Below, piece by piece: positions 1 to 8,222 of a stretch of DNA of 64,000 bases. The first letter of the stretch is position 1, and every line of letters begins with the position of its first letter. The stretch lies in contig NZ_JAGKTC010000004.1 in NCBI RefSeq assembly GCF_017939625.1, positions 1 to 64,000 of the forward strand. The letters run 5' to 3'. The notes under the pieces are model-generated. The model was not told the DNA's origin. It ran no database searches and was given only the letters and a program-made list of their open reading frames with translations. The translations under genes and the position numbers were made by a program. Source of the stretch: Pseudoxanthomonas helianthi. Its GTDB lineage: Bacteria; Pseudomonadota; Gammaproteobacteria; Xanthomonadales; Xanthomonadaceae.

Positions 1-726
1 ATTGCTCGCCGGAGTGCTGACCCTGACAGCGCCGTGGCTGATGCACGCCCCCGCCTTGCACGGCGTGCTCGCGGCGCCGTCATTGCGTGGCGCTTCGCGG
101 CGCGCCGGCGGCGCCGGGGAACGCGGCACGTGGTGGCCGCCCGCACCGGCACGCGCGGGACGCGGGGTCTCGTCGTCGCTGTCGGCCGCTGCGGCCGCGG
201 CTTCCTCGCGCAGGCGCTGGGCCTCGGCTTCGGCGCGCGCGGCCTCTTCCTGGCGCTGGCGCTCGCGCTCTTCGGCGCGGCGCTTGTCGATCTCGGCCAG
301 TTGCTGCTGTTCGTCCAGGTTGCGCCGCTTGGATTCCTCCAGCTTGCGCAGGATCTCGGCACGTTCCGGATCCGGCTCGTTGGCCGACGTGGTCGGCGGC
401 GCCTGGTTATCGCCCGGCTTCACGTAGGTGCGCTTCTGCCGCACCTCCACGTTGACCGTGGAAGCGCTGCGGCCGCTCTTGACCGTCACTTCCTGCACCT
501 TGCGGCGGGCCAGGGTGATCTTCTTCGGCGCGGCATCGTCCGCGGCCGCCTCGGCCTTGCCGTGCGAACGCTTCAGGAAGCCCAGCAGCTTCACTTTTTC
601 CATGCTGGTCACGACCTGGTCGGGGCCGCTGAACTTCATGCCGGCCTCGGCCAGCTGTTCCAGCAGTTTTTCGACCGGCGTGTTGACCAGTTCGGCGAGC
701 TTGCGGATGGTGGTTTGTTGCGACAT
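1..726 (-). CDS. infB: Translation initiation factor IF-2, N-terminal part (3' end outside window)
   Basis: The reading frame stays open to the left edge, so only the first 242 codons are present. IF-2 is the GTPase that places fMet-tRNA on the 30S subunit; the GTPase domains lie outside the window. What is visible is the IF2 N-terminal fold, starting [17 protein letters not shown] with a following [11 protein letters not shown] stretch. A long highly charged coiled-coil linker rich in Glu, Arg and Ala follows (about residues 115-180), then an Ala/Pro/Gly-rich stretch. This layout is typical of proteobacterial IF-2. The gene is third in rimP-nusA-infB and begins 132 bp after nusA. The start is the only ATG that keeps the conserved N-terminus. 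Confidence 0.95.
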   Translation of the reverse strand, partial: MSQQTTIRKLAELVNTPVEKLLEQLAEAGMKFSGPDQVVTSMEKVKLLGFLKRSHGKAEAAADDAAPKKITLARRKVQEVTVKSGRSASTVNVEVRQKRTYVKPGDNQAPPTTSANEPDPERAEILRKLEESKRRNLDEQQQLAEIDKRRAEERERQRQEEAARAEAEAQRLREEAAAAAADSDDETPRPARAGAGGHHVPRSPAPPARREAPRNDGAASTPCKAGACISHGAVRVSTPASN

Positions 727-858
727 TCGGTTTCCGGTTCCGGGTTTTGCGCCCCCACGGCGCGGACCGGGGAAACGCGGATTCTAAGCCCTGTGCATGT
801 GCAGGGCGGCGTTCATGGCTGGATCACGACTCGCGCTCCGGCTGGGCCTGCGCAGCGC

Positions 859-2370
859 TCATGCGTCGCGCTCCAAACGGGCGATTTCCTCGGCGCGCGC
901 GGCCAGGATCAGCGCGGCGGCGCGCGCTTCGTCCAGTCCGTCGATGCCGAACTCGGCGACTTCGTCGGCGGCCAGGTCGGACAGGTCCTCGCTGGTGCGC
1001 ACGCCGTGGGAGGCCAGTGCGAACGCGGTTTCCTCGTCCATGCCCTCCAGCGCCAGCAGGTCGGCGGCCGGATGGTCTTCCTCCAGGCCCTCCTCCTCGG
1101 CCAGCGCCTCGTTCAGCAGCGCATCGCGGGCGCGCGAACGCAGTTCCTCGACGATGTCCTCGTCGAAGCCCTCGACCGCCAGCAGTTCGCCGACCGGCAC
1201 GTAGGCGATTTCCTCGACCGTGCTGAAGCCCTCGGCGACCAGGATGCCGGCGATTTCCTCGTCGACCTCCAGCTTGTCCATGAACAGCTGGCGCGCGGTG
1301 GCCTGCTCGGCCTCGGACTTGGCCGCGACCTGGTCCTGGGTCATCACGTTGAGCTGCCAGCCGGTCAGGCGGCTGGCCAGGCGCACGTTCTGGCCGCCCT
1401 TGCCGATGGCCTTGGCCAGCAGCTCCTCGGCGACCGCCAGGTCCATCGAATGCTTTTCCTCGTCGACGATGATCGACTGCACCTCGGCCGGCGCCATCGC
1501 GTTGATGACGAAATTGGCCGGGTTGTCGTTCCACAGCACGATGTCGACGCGCTCGCCGTTGAGCTCGTTCGACACCGCCTGCACGCGCGAACCGCGCATG
1601 CCGATGCAGGCGCCGATCGGGTCGGTGCGGTTGTCGTGGGCGAGCACCGCGATCTTGGCGCGGTCGCCGGGATCGCGCGCGCAGGCCTTGATCTCGACCA
1701 GGCCCTGGCCCACTTCCGGCACTTCCAGCTTGAACAGCTCGATCATGAACTCGGGCGCGGCGCGGCTGATGAACAACTGCGGGCCGCGCGGCTCGCTGCG
1801 CACGTCGAACAGGTAACCGCGCACGCGGTCGCCGGCGCGCAACACGTCGCGCGGGATGCCCTTGTCCTTGGCGATGAAGGCCTCGGCGTTGCCGCCCAGG
1901 TCGACGTAGATGTTGCCGCGCTCGGCGCGCTTGACCACGCCGGTGACCAGCTCGCCCACGCGGTCCTTCCACGCATCGACCACCTGCTGGCGCTCGGCTT
2001 CGCGCACGCGCTGCACGATGACCTGCTTGGCGGCCTGCGCCGCGATGCGGCCGAAATCGGGGTTCTCGATCTGCTCTTCGATGTAGTCGCCCACCTCGAC
2101 GCCGTCGGCCTCGTCGACCGCGTCCATCAGGCGGATCTGCCGGTCGGGCGACTCCATCACCACGTCGTCGGCGACCACTTCCCAGCGGCGGAAGGTTTCG
2201 TAGGTGCCGTCCTTGTGGTCGATGCTGACCCGCGTCAGCACGTCCTGGTCGGGGTAGCGCTTCTTCGCCGCCGAAGCCAGCGCGGCCTCGATCGCATCGA
2301 AGATGACCTCGCGCGGCACGCCCTTCTCGTTGGCTACCGCGTCGACCACCAGCAAAAGTTCCTTGCTCAT
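859..2370 (-). CDS. nusA: Transcription termination/antitermination factor NusA
   Basis: The 503-residue protein has the normal proteobacterial length. Domains in order are an N-terminal RNA-polymerase-binding domain (about 1-130), an S1 domain (about 135-200), two KH domains (about 230-345, including IGACIGMRGSRVQ and AKAIGKGGQNVRLA), and two C-terminal acidic helix-hairpin repeats (about 365-500). NusA binds RNA polymerase and nascent RNA and modulates pausing, Rho-independent termination and antitermination. It lies 63 bp downstream of rimP and upstream of infB, the standard operon order. The start MSKELLLVVDAVANEKG matches the family N-terminus. Confidence 0.97.
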   Translation of the reverse strand: MSKELLLVVDAVANEKGVPREVIFDAIEAALASAAKKRYPDQDVLTRVSIDHKDGTYETFRRWEVVADDVVMESPDRQIRLMDAVDEADGVEVGDYIEEQIENPDFGRIAAQAAKQVIVQRVREAERQQVVDAWKDRVGELVTGVVKRAERGNIYVDLGGNAEAFIAKDKGIPRDVLRAGDRVRGYLFDVRSEPRGPQLFISRAAPEFMIELFKLEVPEVGQGLVEIKACARDPGDRAKIAVLAHDNRTDPIGACIGMRGSRVQAVSNELNGERVDIVLWNDNPANFVINAMAPAEVQSIIVDEEKHSMDLAVAEELLAKAIGKGGQNVRLASRLTGWQLNVMTQDQVAAKSEAEQATARQLFMDKLEVDEEIAGILVAEGFSTVEEIAYVPVGELLAVEGFDEDIVEELRSRARDALLNEALAEEEGLEEDHPAADLLALEGMDEETAFALASHGVRTSEDLSDLAADEVAEFGIDGLDEARAAALILAARAEEIARLERDA

Positions 2371-2433
2371 TTCTTCACTCTCTGAAATCGCCGCAATGCC
2401 CTTGGCTGCGGCTGGGTTTCGGTTTGGTCCGGA

Positions 2434-3024
2434 TTACTTCTTCTTGGCCGGCTTCTTCGCCGGCTTTCCGGCAGCGGGCTTGCCCGCGGCCGACTTGTTC
2501 GGTTTCTGCTTCGACGGTTGCTTCTTGGGTTGCGGGGCGATGCCCAGCGCCACCCAGTCCGGCACCAACTTGGCCTTCTCGATGTTGTCGTGGGCTACGT
2601 CGACGTCGATGCCGTCGGCGTCGAACAGGATGCGACCGGCGTTCACCGAGACGATGCGCGCGGTCAGGCGGCGGCGCCCATCCTGCGGCACCTTCAGCAC
2701 CACCTTGGCCTCTTCGCCGATGAAGCGGGCGAACTGTTCGGCCTTGAACAGCGGCCGCTCGATGCCCGGCGACGACACTTCCAGCGTGTAGTTGCCGCTG
2801 ATCGGATCTTCCACGTCGAGCTGCGCCGATACCTCGCGGCTCACCGCCTCGCAGTCGTCGATGTCGACCGTACGCGTTCCGCGCTCGGCCTCGACCACGT
2901 CGATGTACAGACGCAGCATCGCGCTGCCGGGCGCGGGGAGATACTCCACGCCCAGCAGTTCCAGCCCGAGGGCTTGCACCGTCGGGACCAGCAGGTTGGC
3001 GATTTGGCTAGCCTTTTCGCTCAC
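2434..3024 (-). CDS. rimP: Ribosome maturation factor RimP
   Basis: RimP assists 30S subunit maturation. The chosen GTG start gives [20 protein letters not shown], the conserved beginning of the family, and a 196-residue protein. An upstream ATG at 3135 would add 37 residues unlike the family and would run into a terminator-like hairpin, so I rejected it. The core contains the usual [12 protein letters not shown] motif. The C-terminus is a long Lys/Pro/Ala-rich tail (about the last 35 residues), an extension seen in Xanthomonadaceae homologues. It is first in rimP-nusA-infB, downstream of tRNA-fMet. Confidence 0.93.
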   Translation of the reverse strand: MSEKASQIANLLVPTVQALGLELLGVEYLPAPGSAMLRLYIDVVEAERGTRTVDIDDCEAVSREVSAQLDVEDPISGNYTLEVSSPGIERPLFKAEQFARFIGEEAKVVLKVPQDGRRRLTARIVSVNAGRILFDADGIDVDVAHDNIEKAKLVPDWVALGIAPQPKKQPSKQKPNKSAAGKPAAGKPAKKPAKKK

Positions 3025-3075
3025 GCAGCGACCTGATCCGTCCTGAAAACCGGGAAAATCCGGAACACGAAAACA

Positions 3076-3100
3076 ACAAGGGGCCCGATGGGCCCCTTGT
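3076..3100 (-). terminator. Hairpin between tRNA-fMet and rimP
   Basis: A perfect inverted repeat with 11-bp arms and a 3-nt loop (3076-3086 / 3090-3100). On the minus strand it is followed by TTGTTTT. It lies between tRNA-fMet and the rimP start and may terminate or attenuate the tRNA transcript before the ribosome-factor operon. Confidence 0.6.
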
Positions 3101-3163
3101 CCGATGACGCTGGATGCGAAAGCGCGTGAAGCCACGCCTTCGCGAGCCCGAGCCCCGGTCAGT

Positions 3164-3182
3164 AAAAAAGCCTCGAAGAGGC
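3164..3182 (-). terminator. Terminator of tRNA-fMet
   Basis: On the minus strand the stem GCCTC-TTC-GAGGC is followed by six T residues, 24 bp after the CCA end of tRNA-fMet. It is a short but canonical intrinsic terminator for the tRNA. Confidence 0.6.
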
Positions 3183-3205
3183 CCGGCTTTACTGCGCCGA
3201 AAACT

Positions 3206-3282
3206 TGGTAGCGGGGGCAGGATTTGAACCTGCGACCTTCGGGTTATGAGCCCGACGAGCTGCCAGACTGCTCCACCCCGCA
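3206..3282 (-). tRNA. Initiator tRNA-fMet (CAT)
   Basis: 77 nt with encoded CCA. The anticodon arm is CGGGCTCATAACCCG, giving CAT and the three consecutive G-C pairs that mark initiator tRNA. Position 1 (T) does not pair with position 72 (T), the second initiator hallmark. It sits upstream of rimP-nusA-infB, as metY does in enterobacteria. Confidence 0.96.
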
Positions 3283-3487
3283 GCAGAACGCTAATTATGG
3301 GAGCATGGGCCGGCCATTGCAAGCCATACTGCGACATACGGCCTAATAAGCCTGCTCCTGCCTACAGACCGCATTGTCATTGGGCCCCCTAGCCAGCGCC
3401 GTCGTTCGGTGCCCGAAAAACGGACGTTGAGCCTAATTCCATCGAAATCGTGTCGGCGCAATTGCGAGCTGCGCCAACACGCTGCAC

Positions 3488-3934
3488 TCACAATGGAGGG
3501 TAAATCCTGATCAACGTGAGCCCATGCCCGCTCATCAACGTTGGCTCGGTATCGGAACAAGCACCCGAAATATTGCAGGCATGTCCGACGTTATATCCGG
3601 TAGACGTGCCGTAAAAATTCGCCACGAGTGCGTAGTCGTACCCGACGCCTTCGCACGAATAGACGGTCCAGCCCGAGTCGTACCCACAAGACACCACGTA
3701 GTTGCCGCACCCTCCCTCTACAACGAGCATGTTGGGCCCATTGAGATCACCCCCTTCGTACTGATAGTTGTTGCAGTACTCCGCGTGCTGCCCAATGATG
3801 TTCATGTTCGCGTCGAAGACGATCAGGTTGTAGGACTTCTCGCGCTCGGCGTGGGCCGACTCAGGGAAGGCGAACCAGAGAGCCATGATCGAGAAAAGCA
3901 ACGTCGCACCATATTTGGAAAAGACCTTGTGCAT
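3488..3934 (-). CDS. Small secreted protein of unknown function
   Basis: The 148-residue protein starts with a clear Sec signal peptide (MHKVFSKYGATLLFSIMALW, cleavage probably after AHA near residue 29). The mature part is about 120 residues, acidic, rich in Tyr, Gly and Asn, and contains six Cys that could form disulfides in the periplasm or outside the cell. A good ribosome site (AGGAG) lies 7 nt before ATG. I do not recognise the family. It stands alone between tRNA-fMet and the TonB receptor and is less GC-rich than the backbone around it, which hints at recent acquisition. Confidence 0.7.
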   Translation of the reverse strand: MHKVFSKYGATLLFSIMALWFAFPESAHAEREKSYNLIVFDANMNIIGQHAEYCNNYQYEGGDLNGPNMLVVEGGCGNYVVSCGYDSGWTVYSCEGVGYDYALVANFYGTSTGYNVGHACNISGACSDTEPTLMSGHGLTLIRIYPPL

Positions 3935-4133
3935 TTCAATTCTCCTGTATTGATTGGCAATCCCGTCAAATCAAGCAGAACCGAATCTCGAACCGCACCA
4001 TGCTGAACGAACCACTGCCTCTAAAGCGGTGTCAGCTCCAGGGCCAACGAATCAAGAAGTACTTTCCATGACCGTGGCTGGCCATAGATTAGCTTTTCAG
4101 GCCTGCCTCGAGTCACCCATATCGCCTTGAGCC

Positions 4134-4162
4134 AAAAAAAAGCGGCCGGCTAAGCCGGCCGC
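4134..4162 (-). terminator. Terminator of the Oar-like receptor gene
   Basis: A perfect 9-bp stem (GCGGCCGGC / GCCGGCCGC, loop TAA on the + strand) is followed on the minus strand by eight T residues, 30 bp after the receptor stop codon. Confidence 0.85.
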
Positions 4163-4192
4163 CCATCTTTATTGGAAAATGCGACAAACCAC

Positions 4193-7100
4193 TCAGAAAT
4201 CGTAACGCGCCGTGAAACGCACGTAGCGTGGAGCCGAATAGTTCAACTCCTGCCCGTACAACGGGTTGGGTCTATTGCGCGTGGCCGTCTCGAAACGCGG
4301 GTTATAGAAGCCGGCAACCTGACGATTGAACAGGTTGATGACGTCCATCTGCAGTTGCAGCTTACCGTCAGCCCACTTCGGCACATAGGCAACGTTGGCG
4401 TTGAATTGCAACGTCCATGGGGCGATCCCATGCGATCCTCTCGGAGAAATGGCGTAATCAGACGCGGGCGCCACGTACCTGGGGCTACCGTCGGGGTTGG
4501 TTTGCCCCGCCAGATCCGGTCTGCCATTACCTGCGAACCCGCAATACCAGTACGCCGCACCCGAATACAGACCGGCATCGGCCGTCGGATAGTGGCTGGT
4601 GCAATTACGCGGACGACCCGATGCACCGATGAAGGTCAGACCAGTACGCCATTCCTCGTTCCACTGATAGTAGCCATAAGCCTTGATCTGATGCTTCCGA
4701 TGATTCGGTAGCACGCCATTGGAGCCGACCATCAGTTGCGGCAAGTCCCAGTCCTGGGTACGGCCGACGTCGCTTTGGCCACCGGCGCCGGTATCCAGCT
4801 CCGAAGCAAGCTGACCCTCGGTATTACCCCAATTGCGCGAGAAGGTGTACTCGAACTTGCCATACCATTTGTCGCCGAACGGATGCTCGGTAAACAGATC
4901 GATCGCGTAATAGCGGCGCTTCAATTTTGGAATGGTCGGTAGCGGGCGGCCGAATACGTCGACCTGGCCAGGCGACCAGTTGTCGGGGGTGATTGTCACC
5001 GTCGAGTATTCGCCCGTCTGCGGATTGCGCACCACGACGGTATTAGACTCGCCAGGATTAGCATTGACGCACTTATTGAATAGCACCTTGCCGCAAACGT
5101 CGTCGATGGCGTGCTTCAGGTCTCGATAGGTCGCCTTCATGCCCCAGTTGAACGTTTCAGAGTAGGCATGCTCGAAGCCGATGATGTACTCGTCCTGGAA
5201 GTGAGACTTGAGGTTGCGCGCGGTAGTCAAGATCGGATCCGGCGCCACGCCGCACTCCTGGTTCGAACTGACCAGATTGGTACCGGGACAGATGCTGCCG
5301 GTGTTGCGGTTTACCGCAATCGGGCTTAGCCCCGTCGGCGAACCATCCGGATTGACCCCCGTGTAAGTGAAGTACTCGGAAGCATTCAGCGATGCCGCCG
5401 CACCACGGACAGCCGCGTTGTTCGGAGTGGCAAGATGGTAGCGGCCAGCGTTACCGAACAACTTGAAGGTGGAATCGCCACGCATATCCCACGAGAATCC
5501 AACACGAGGGGCCAACTGGTGTCGCTGCGAAATATAGGGGCGACCGATGCCATCGAAGTTGGTGAATTGCTCGTTACGCAGGCCAAGTGACAGCAGGAAT
5601 CTGTCGGTGACTTGCCAACGATCTTCGATGTATTGCGCGCTTTGCTCTAGGCCCGGGTCAGCATCTCGCACGTTGTAGACTTTCTGAACGTAATAACCCG
5701 CAGCCGCGTAGGGACCCGGCGCCGGCGCCGAATTGGGATTCAACGCGCCATTCGAACTATCGATCGCAGTATTGCCGTTGCTGACCTTGTTGTAAGTCCA
5801 GCCAATGCCACCGGCGATGCGGGTATGGATAGAAGCTTCGGCATCGAACCGGTCATAACCCAGGCGAATTTCGTGGTCTCCCAATTGGTATGCGACGTCC
5901 AGACGCCATCCCTTGGTGTGCTCTTCAGGCTGTCTGGTGGGAAGCGCTGTGCTGTTCGAGACCTGGCAGCCGTTGAACGCCGCGACGGGGATCGCAGTAG
6001 GAGTCGAAGTGCGCACGATACGCGGGCAGTCGGGGTTATAGCCGAACGGTAACGAGTCGTTGTGGCTGATGTCCTGCTTTCCATACATGGCCGACAGCGT
6101 CAAGGCATCAGTCAGGTATCCGGTGTACTTGGCAACATACAGCTTCGCATCATCATGACCAGTCGCACCGCCATTTTGCACATTGCCATGGGTATCAGTG
6201 ACGTAGTCATATGCGTAGCGTTTCGACAAGGTCTTGCTCTCGTCGGAAACCCCGGTAAGTTCGAGCAAGTGATTGTCGGTGATGTTCCAATCGAACTTCA
6301 CGGCCCAGCGCGGATACTTGTTCTTGTACTCGTTCCAGCCCGTTTTCTGCGCGGCGCTTCCCGCCGTCGCAGTGCGCGATGACAACACCGAAGTACCTTC
6401 GGTGGTCGTCGTTTCGTAGTCGGCGTAAACGAACAACCTGTCCTTGACGAGGGGACCACTGACCCACGCGCCACTAGTCAGGGACCAAGACAAATTATGG
6501 TCGCCGATGAACTGGACCGTACCATCAGTCCATAACGTCAATTGATTGTTCGGCGTCACGGTCTGGCCGTCGACCACCGGCGCGCCAACCGGGAAATAAC
6601 CGGTGTCTGGGAACATCGTATCCCGTACCGCAGCGCGACTACCTTCCGGAGTCCACACCGCGTAGACGCCGCCCTTCCACTCGTTGGTGCCGCGCTTGGT
6701 TACTACGTTAATCACGCCGCCGGTCGAACGACCGAATTCAGCACCATAACCGCCGGTGAGCACTTGCTGCTCGCCGATAGCGTCGAACGGCAGCGTGCTG
6801 AAACTGATGTTGGTCAGCGGATTGGTGACGTTGTAACCATTGATGAAATACGCATTTTCAGAAGCGGCCGAACCACCGAAGCTCGGCACACCGGAATAGC
6901 TGTTGCTCGCGACCACGCTGGGCGCCAGCATGGCCACGTCTGTAATGGTGCGGCCGATCGAAATCTTCTGCAGTTCCTCGGCGGTGAACACGGAACGCGT
7001 GTCGGTCTGGGAAACGTCGATGGTAGGAACCGAAGCGCCGACGACCGTGACCGCCCCCAGCGTAGTCGTCCCGTCGTTAGGCGTGCCCGAGGCATTGTTG

Positions 7101-7426
7101 AACGATACGTCGGTACCACTGGCGATGCTGACCGTCACGTTCTCGCGGACGGCGACGGGCTGGCCGTCCTTCTGCAGGGTGACTTTGTAGCGTCCGTTCG
7201 GCAGCGAGGTGAGGCGGTAGCGCCCGTCGGCATCGACCGGGATGGTGCGGGTCAGGCCCGAATCCACGTTCTCCACGACTACGGTCGCGCCGGACATGCC
7301 AGGCGCCTGACCGAAGATGCTGCCGGTGATGTTGGACTGCGCCTGGACCGTGCCGGCGACGCAGACACCGAGCGCAAGGGCCAGCGCGGTGCGCTTGAGC
7401 CCACGATGGATCGTTCTATGTTTCAT
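4193..7426 (-). CDS. TonB-dependent receptor of the Oar type with N-terminal carboxypeptidase-regulatory-like domain
   Basis: The 1077-residue protein has a signal peptide (about 1-30, ending VQAQ). It then has a carboxypeptidase-regulatory-like beta-sandwich (about 31-115, with SGATVVVENVDSG). The plug domain follows (about 120-250; FGRSTGGVINVVTKRGTNEW is characteristic). A 22-strand outer-membrane barrel ends in the aromatic C-terminus RYDF used for BAM recognition. Oar-like proteins are large outer-membrane channels; the substrate cannot be told from sequence. It is a single-gene unit with its own terminator and no KdgR-type operator upstream, so it is not part of the pectin regulon. Confidence 0.93.
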   Translation of the reverse strand: MKHRTIHRGLKRTALALALGVCVAGTVQAQSNITGSIFGQAPGMSGATVVVENVDSGLTRTIPVDADGRYRLTSLPNGRYKVTLQKDGQPVAVRENVTVSIASGTDVSFNNASGTPNDGTTTLGAVTVVGASVPTIDVSQTDTRSVFTAEELQKISIGRTITDVAMLAPSVVASNSYSGVPSFGGSAASENAYFINGYNVTNPLTNISFSTLPFDAIGEQQVLTGGYGAEFGRSTGGVINVVTKRGTNEWKGGVYAVWTPEGSRAAVRDTMFPDTGYFPVGAPVVDGQTVTPNNQLTLWTDGTVQFIGDHNLSWSLTSGAWVSGPLVKDRLFVYADYETTTTEGTSVLSSRTATAGSAAQKTGWNEYKNKYPRWAVKFDWNITDNHLLELTGVSDESKTLSKRYAYDYVTDTHGNVQNGGATGHDDAKLYVAKYTGYLTDALTLSAMYGKQDISHNDSLPFGYNPDCPRIVRTSTPTAIPVAAFNGCQVSNSTALPTRQPEEHTKGWRLDVAYQLGDHEIRLGYDRFDAEASIHTRIAGGIGWTYNKVSNGNTAIDSSNGALNPNSAPAPGPYAAAGYYVQKVYNVRDADPGLEQSAQYIEDRWQVTDRFLLSLGLRNEQFTNFDGIGRPYISQRHQLAPRVGFSWDMRGDSTFKLFGNAGRYHLATPNNAAVRGAAASLNASEYFTYTGVNPDGSPTGLSPIAVNRNTGSICPGTNLVSSNQECGVAPDPILTTARNLKSHFQDEYIIGFEHAYSETFNWGMKATYRDLKHAIDDVCGKVLFNKCVNANPGESNTVVVRNPQTGEYSTVTITPDNWSPGQVDVFGRPLPTIPKLKRRYYAIDLFTEHPFGDKWYGKFEYTFSRNWGNTEGQLASELDTGAGGQSDVGRTQDWDLPQLMVGSNGVLPNHRKHQIKAYGYYQWNEEWRTGLTFIGASGRPRNCTSHYPTADAGLYSGAAYWYCGFAGNGRPDLAGQTNPDGSPRYVAPASDYAISPRGSHGIAPWTLQFNANVAYVPKWADGKLQLQMDVINLFNRQVAGFYNPRFETATRNRPNPLYGQELNYSAPRYVRFTARYDF

Positions 7427-7642
7427 TTAGGTGGTACCCCCCGAAAGTTGCGGCGGCCGCGGCCTGGCTGCCGTGCCCGTTGCGAGCGGAGCCAACTTTG
7501 CCGAATACCCAATTCGTTAACAAGGCATTAACGAGCCAAGACGCAAAAAAGGCATAAGAATGTAACTAAATTTACTCAATACTCGGGCGTATGCCTCGAC
7601 ACTAAGGGTAGGCTGAATGCCCCACCTTCGGCCAGCCGATCC

Positions 7643-8212
7643 ATGCCTTTGCTCCTAGCTTCCACCTCCCGTTATCGACGCGAACTGCTGGAAAGACTGC
7701 GCCTGCCATTCCATGTCGCGCGTCCCGAAGTCGACGAGACCCCACGCGATGGTGAAGCGCCAGCCGCACTGGCCCGGCGACTGGCCGACGAAAAGGCCCG
7801 AACGATCGCCGCACAGCGGCCCGGATCATGGGTCATCGGCTCCGACCAATGCGCCGAACTCGCCGGCGAGCCCTTGGGGAAGCCCGGAACCCGCGACGCC
7901 GCCCTCGCCCAGTTGCGCGCCATGTCCGGCCAGGCGGTGCGATTCCACACGGCCGTGTGCCTGCGGCGGGGCGATACCTGCCTGCAGGCGATTGACCTGA
8001 CCACGGTGCGGTTCCGGGCATTGTCCGATGGCGAGATCGAGCGCTACGTGGACGCCGAACAACCGCTGGATTGCGCCGGCAGCTTCAAGAGCGAAGGGTT
8101 GGGCATCACCCTGTTCGATGCCATCGAGAGCAGCGATCCGACCGCGTTGATCGGGCTGCCGCTGATCGCGTTGTCCGGCCTGCTGCGGCAGGCGGGTTTC
8201 GAATTGCCCTGA
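7643..8212 (+). CDS. Maf-family nucleoside triphosphate pyrophosphatase (YceF-like)
   Basis: The 189-residue protein begins LLLASTSRYRRELLERL, the Maf S/TxRR nucleotide-binding signature. It also has VIGSDQ (catalytic Asp), FKSEGLG and the terminal IGLPL segment. Maf proteins hydrolyse non-canonical or modified NTPs to the NMP plus pyrophosphate. The S-x-Y-R-R variant and the GSDQ motif fit the YceF branch (7-methyl-GTP) better than the dTTP/UTP branch, but that is family inference. It is divergent from the Oar-like receptor and convergent with the glycosyltransferase gene. Confidence 0.9.
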   Translation: MPLLLASTSRYRRELLERLRLPFHVARPEVDETPRDGEAPAALARRLADEKARTIAAQRPGSWVIGSDQCAELAGEPLGKPGTRDAALAQLRAMSGQAVRFHTAVCLRRGDTCLQAIDLTTVRFRALSDGEIERYVDAEQPLDCAGSFKSEGLGITLFDAIESSDPTALIGLPLIALSGLLRQAGFELP

Positions 8213-8222
8213 ACCTGCGGCA

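Noticed and set aside
34-2385. 783-codon open frame opposite infB and nusA
   Set aside because: It is the antisense shadow of nusA/infB in very high-GC DNA, with no ribosome site and a low-complexity His/Ala/Arg-rich product.
3008-3337. Open frame across tRNA-fMet and its terminators
   Set aside because: It overlaps a structural RNA and two hairpins; not a protein gene.
3488-4006. Plus-strand frame 3524-4006 opposite the small secreted protein
   Set aside because: The minus frame has a signal peptide, ribosome site and conserved-looking Cys; the plus frame has none of these.
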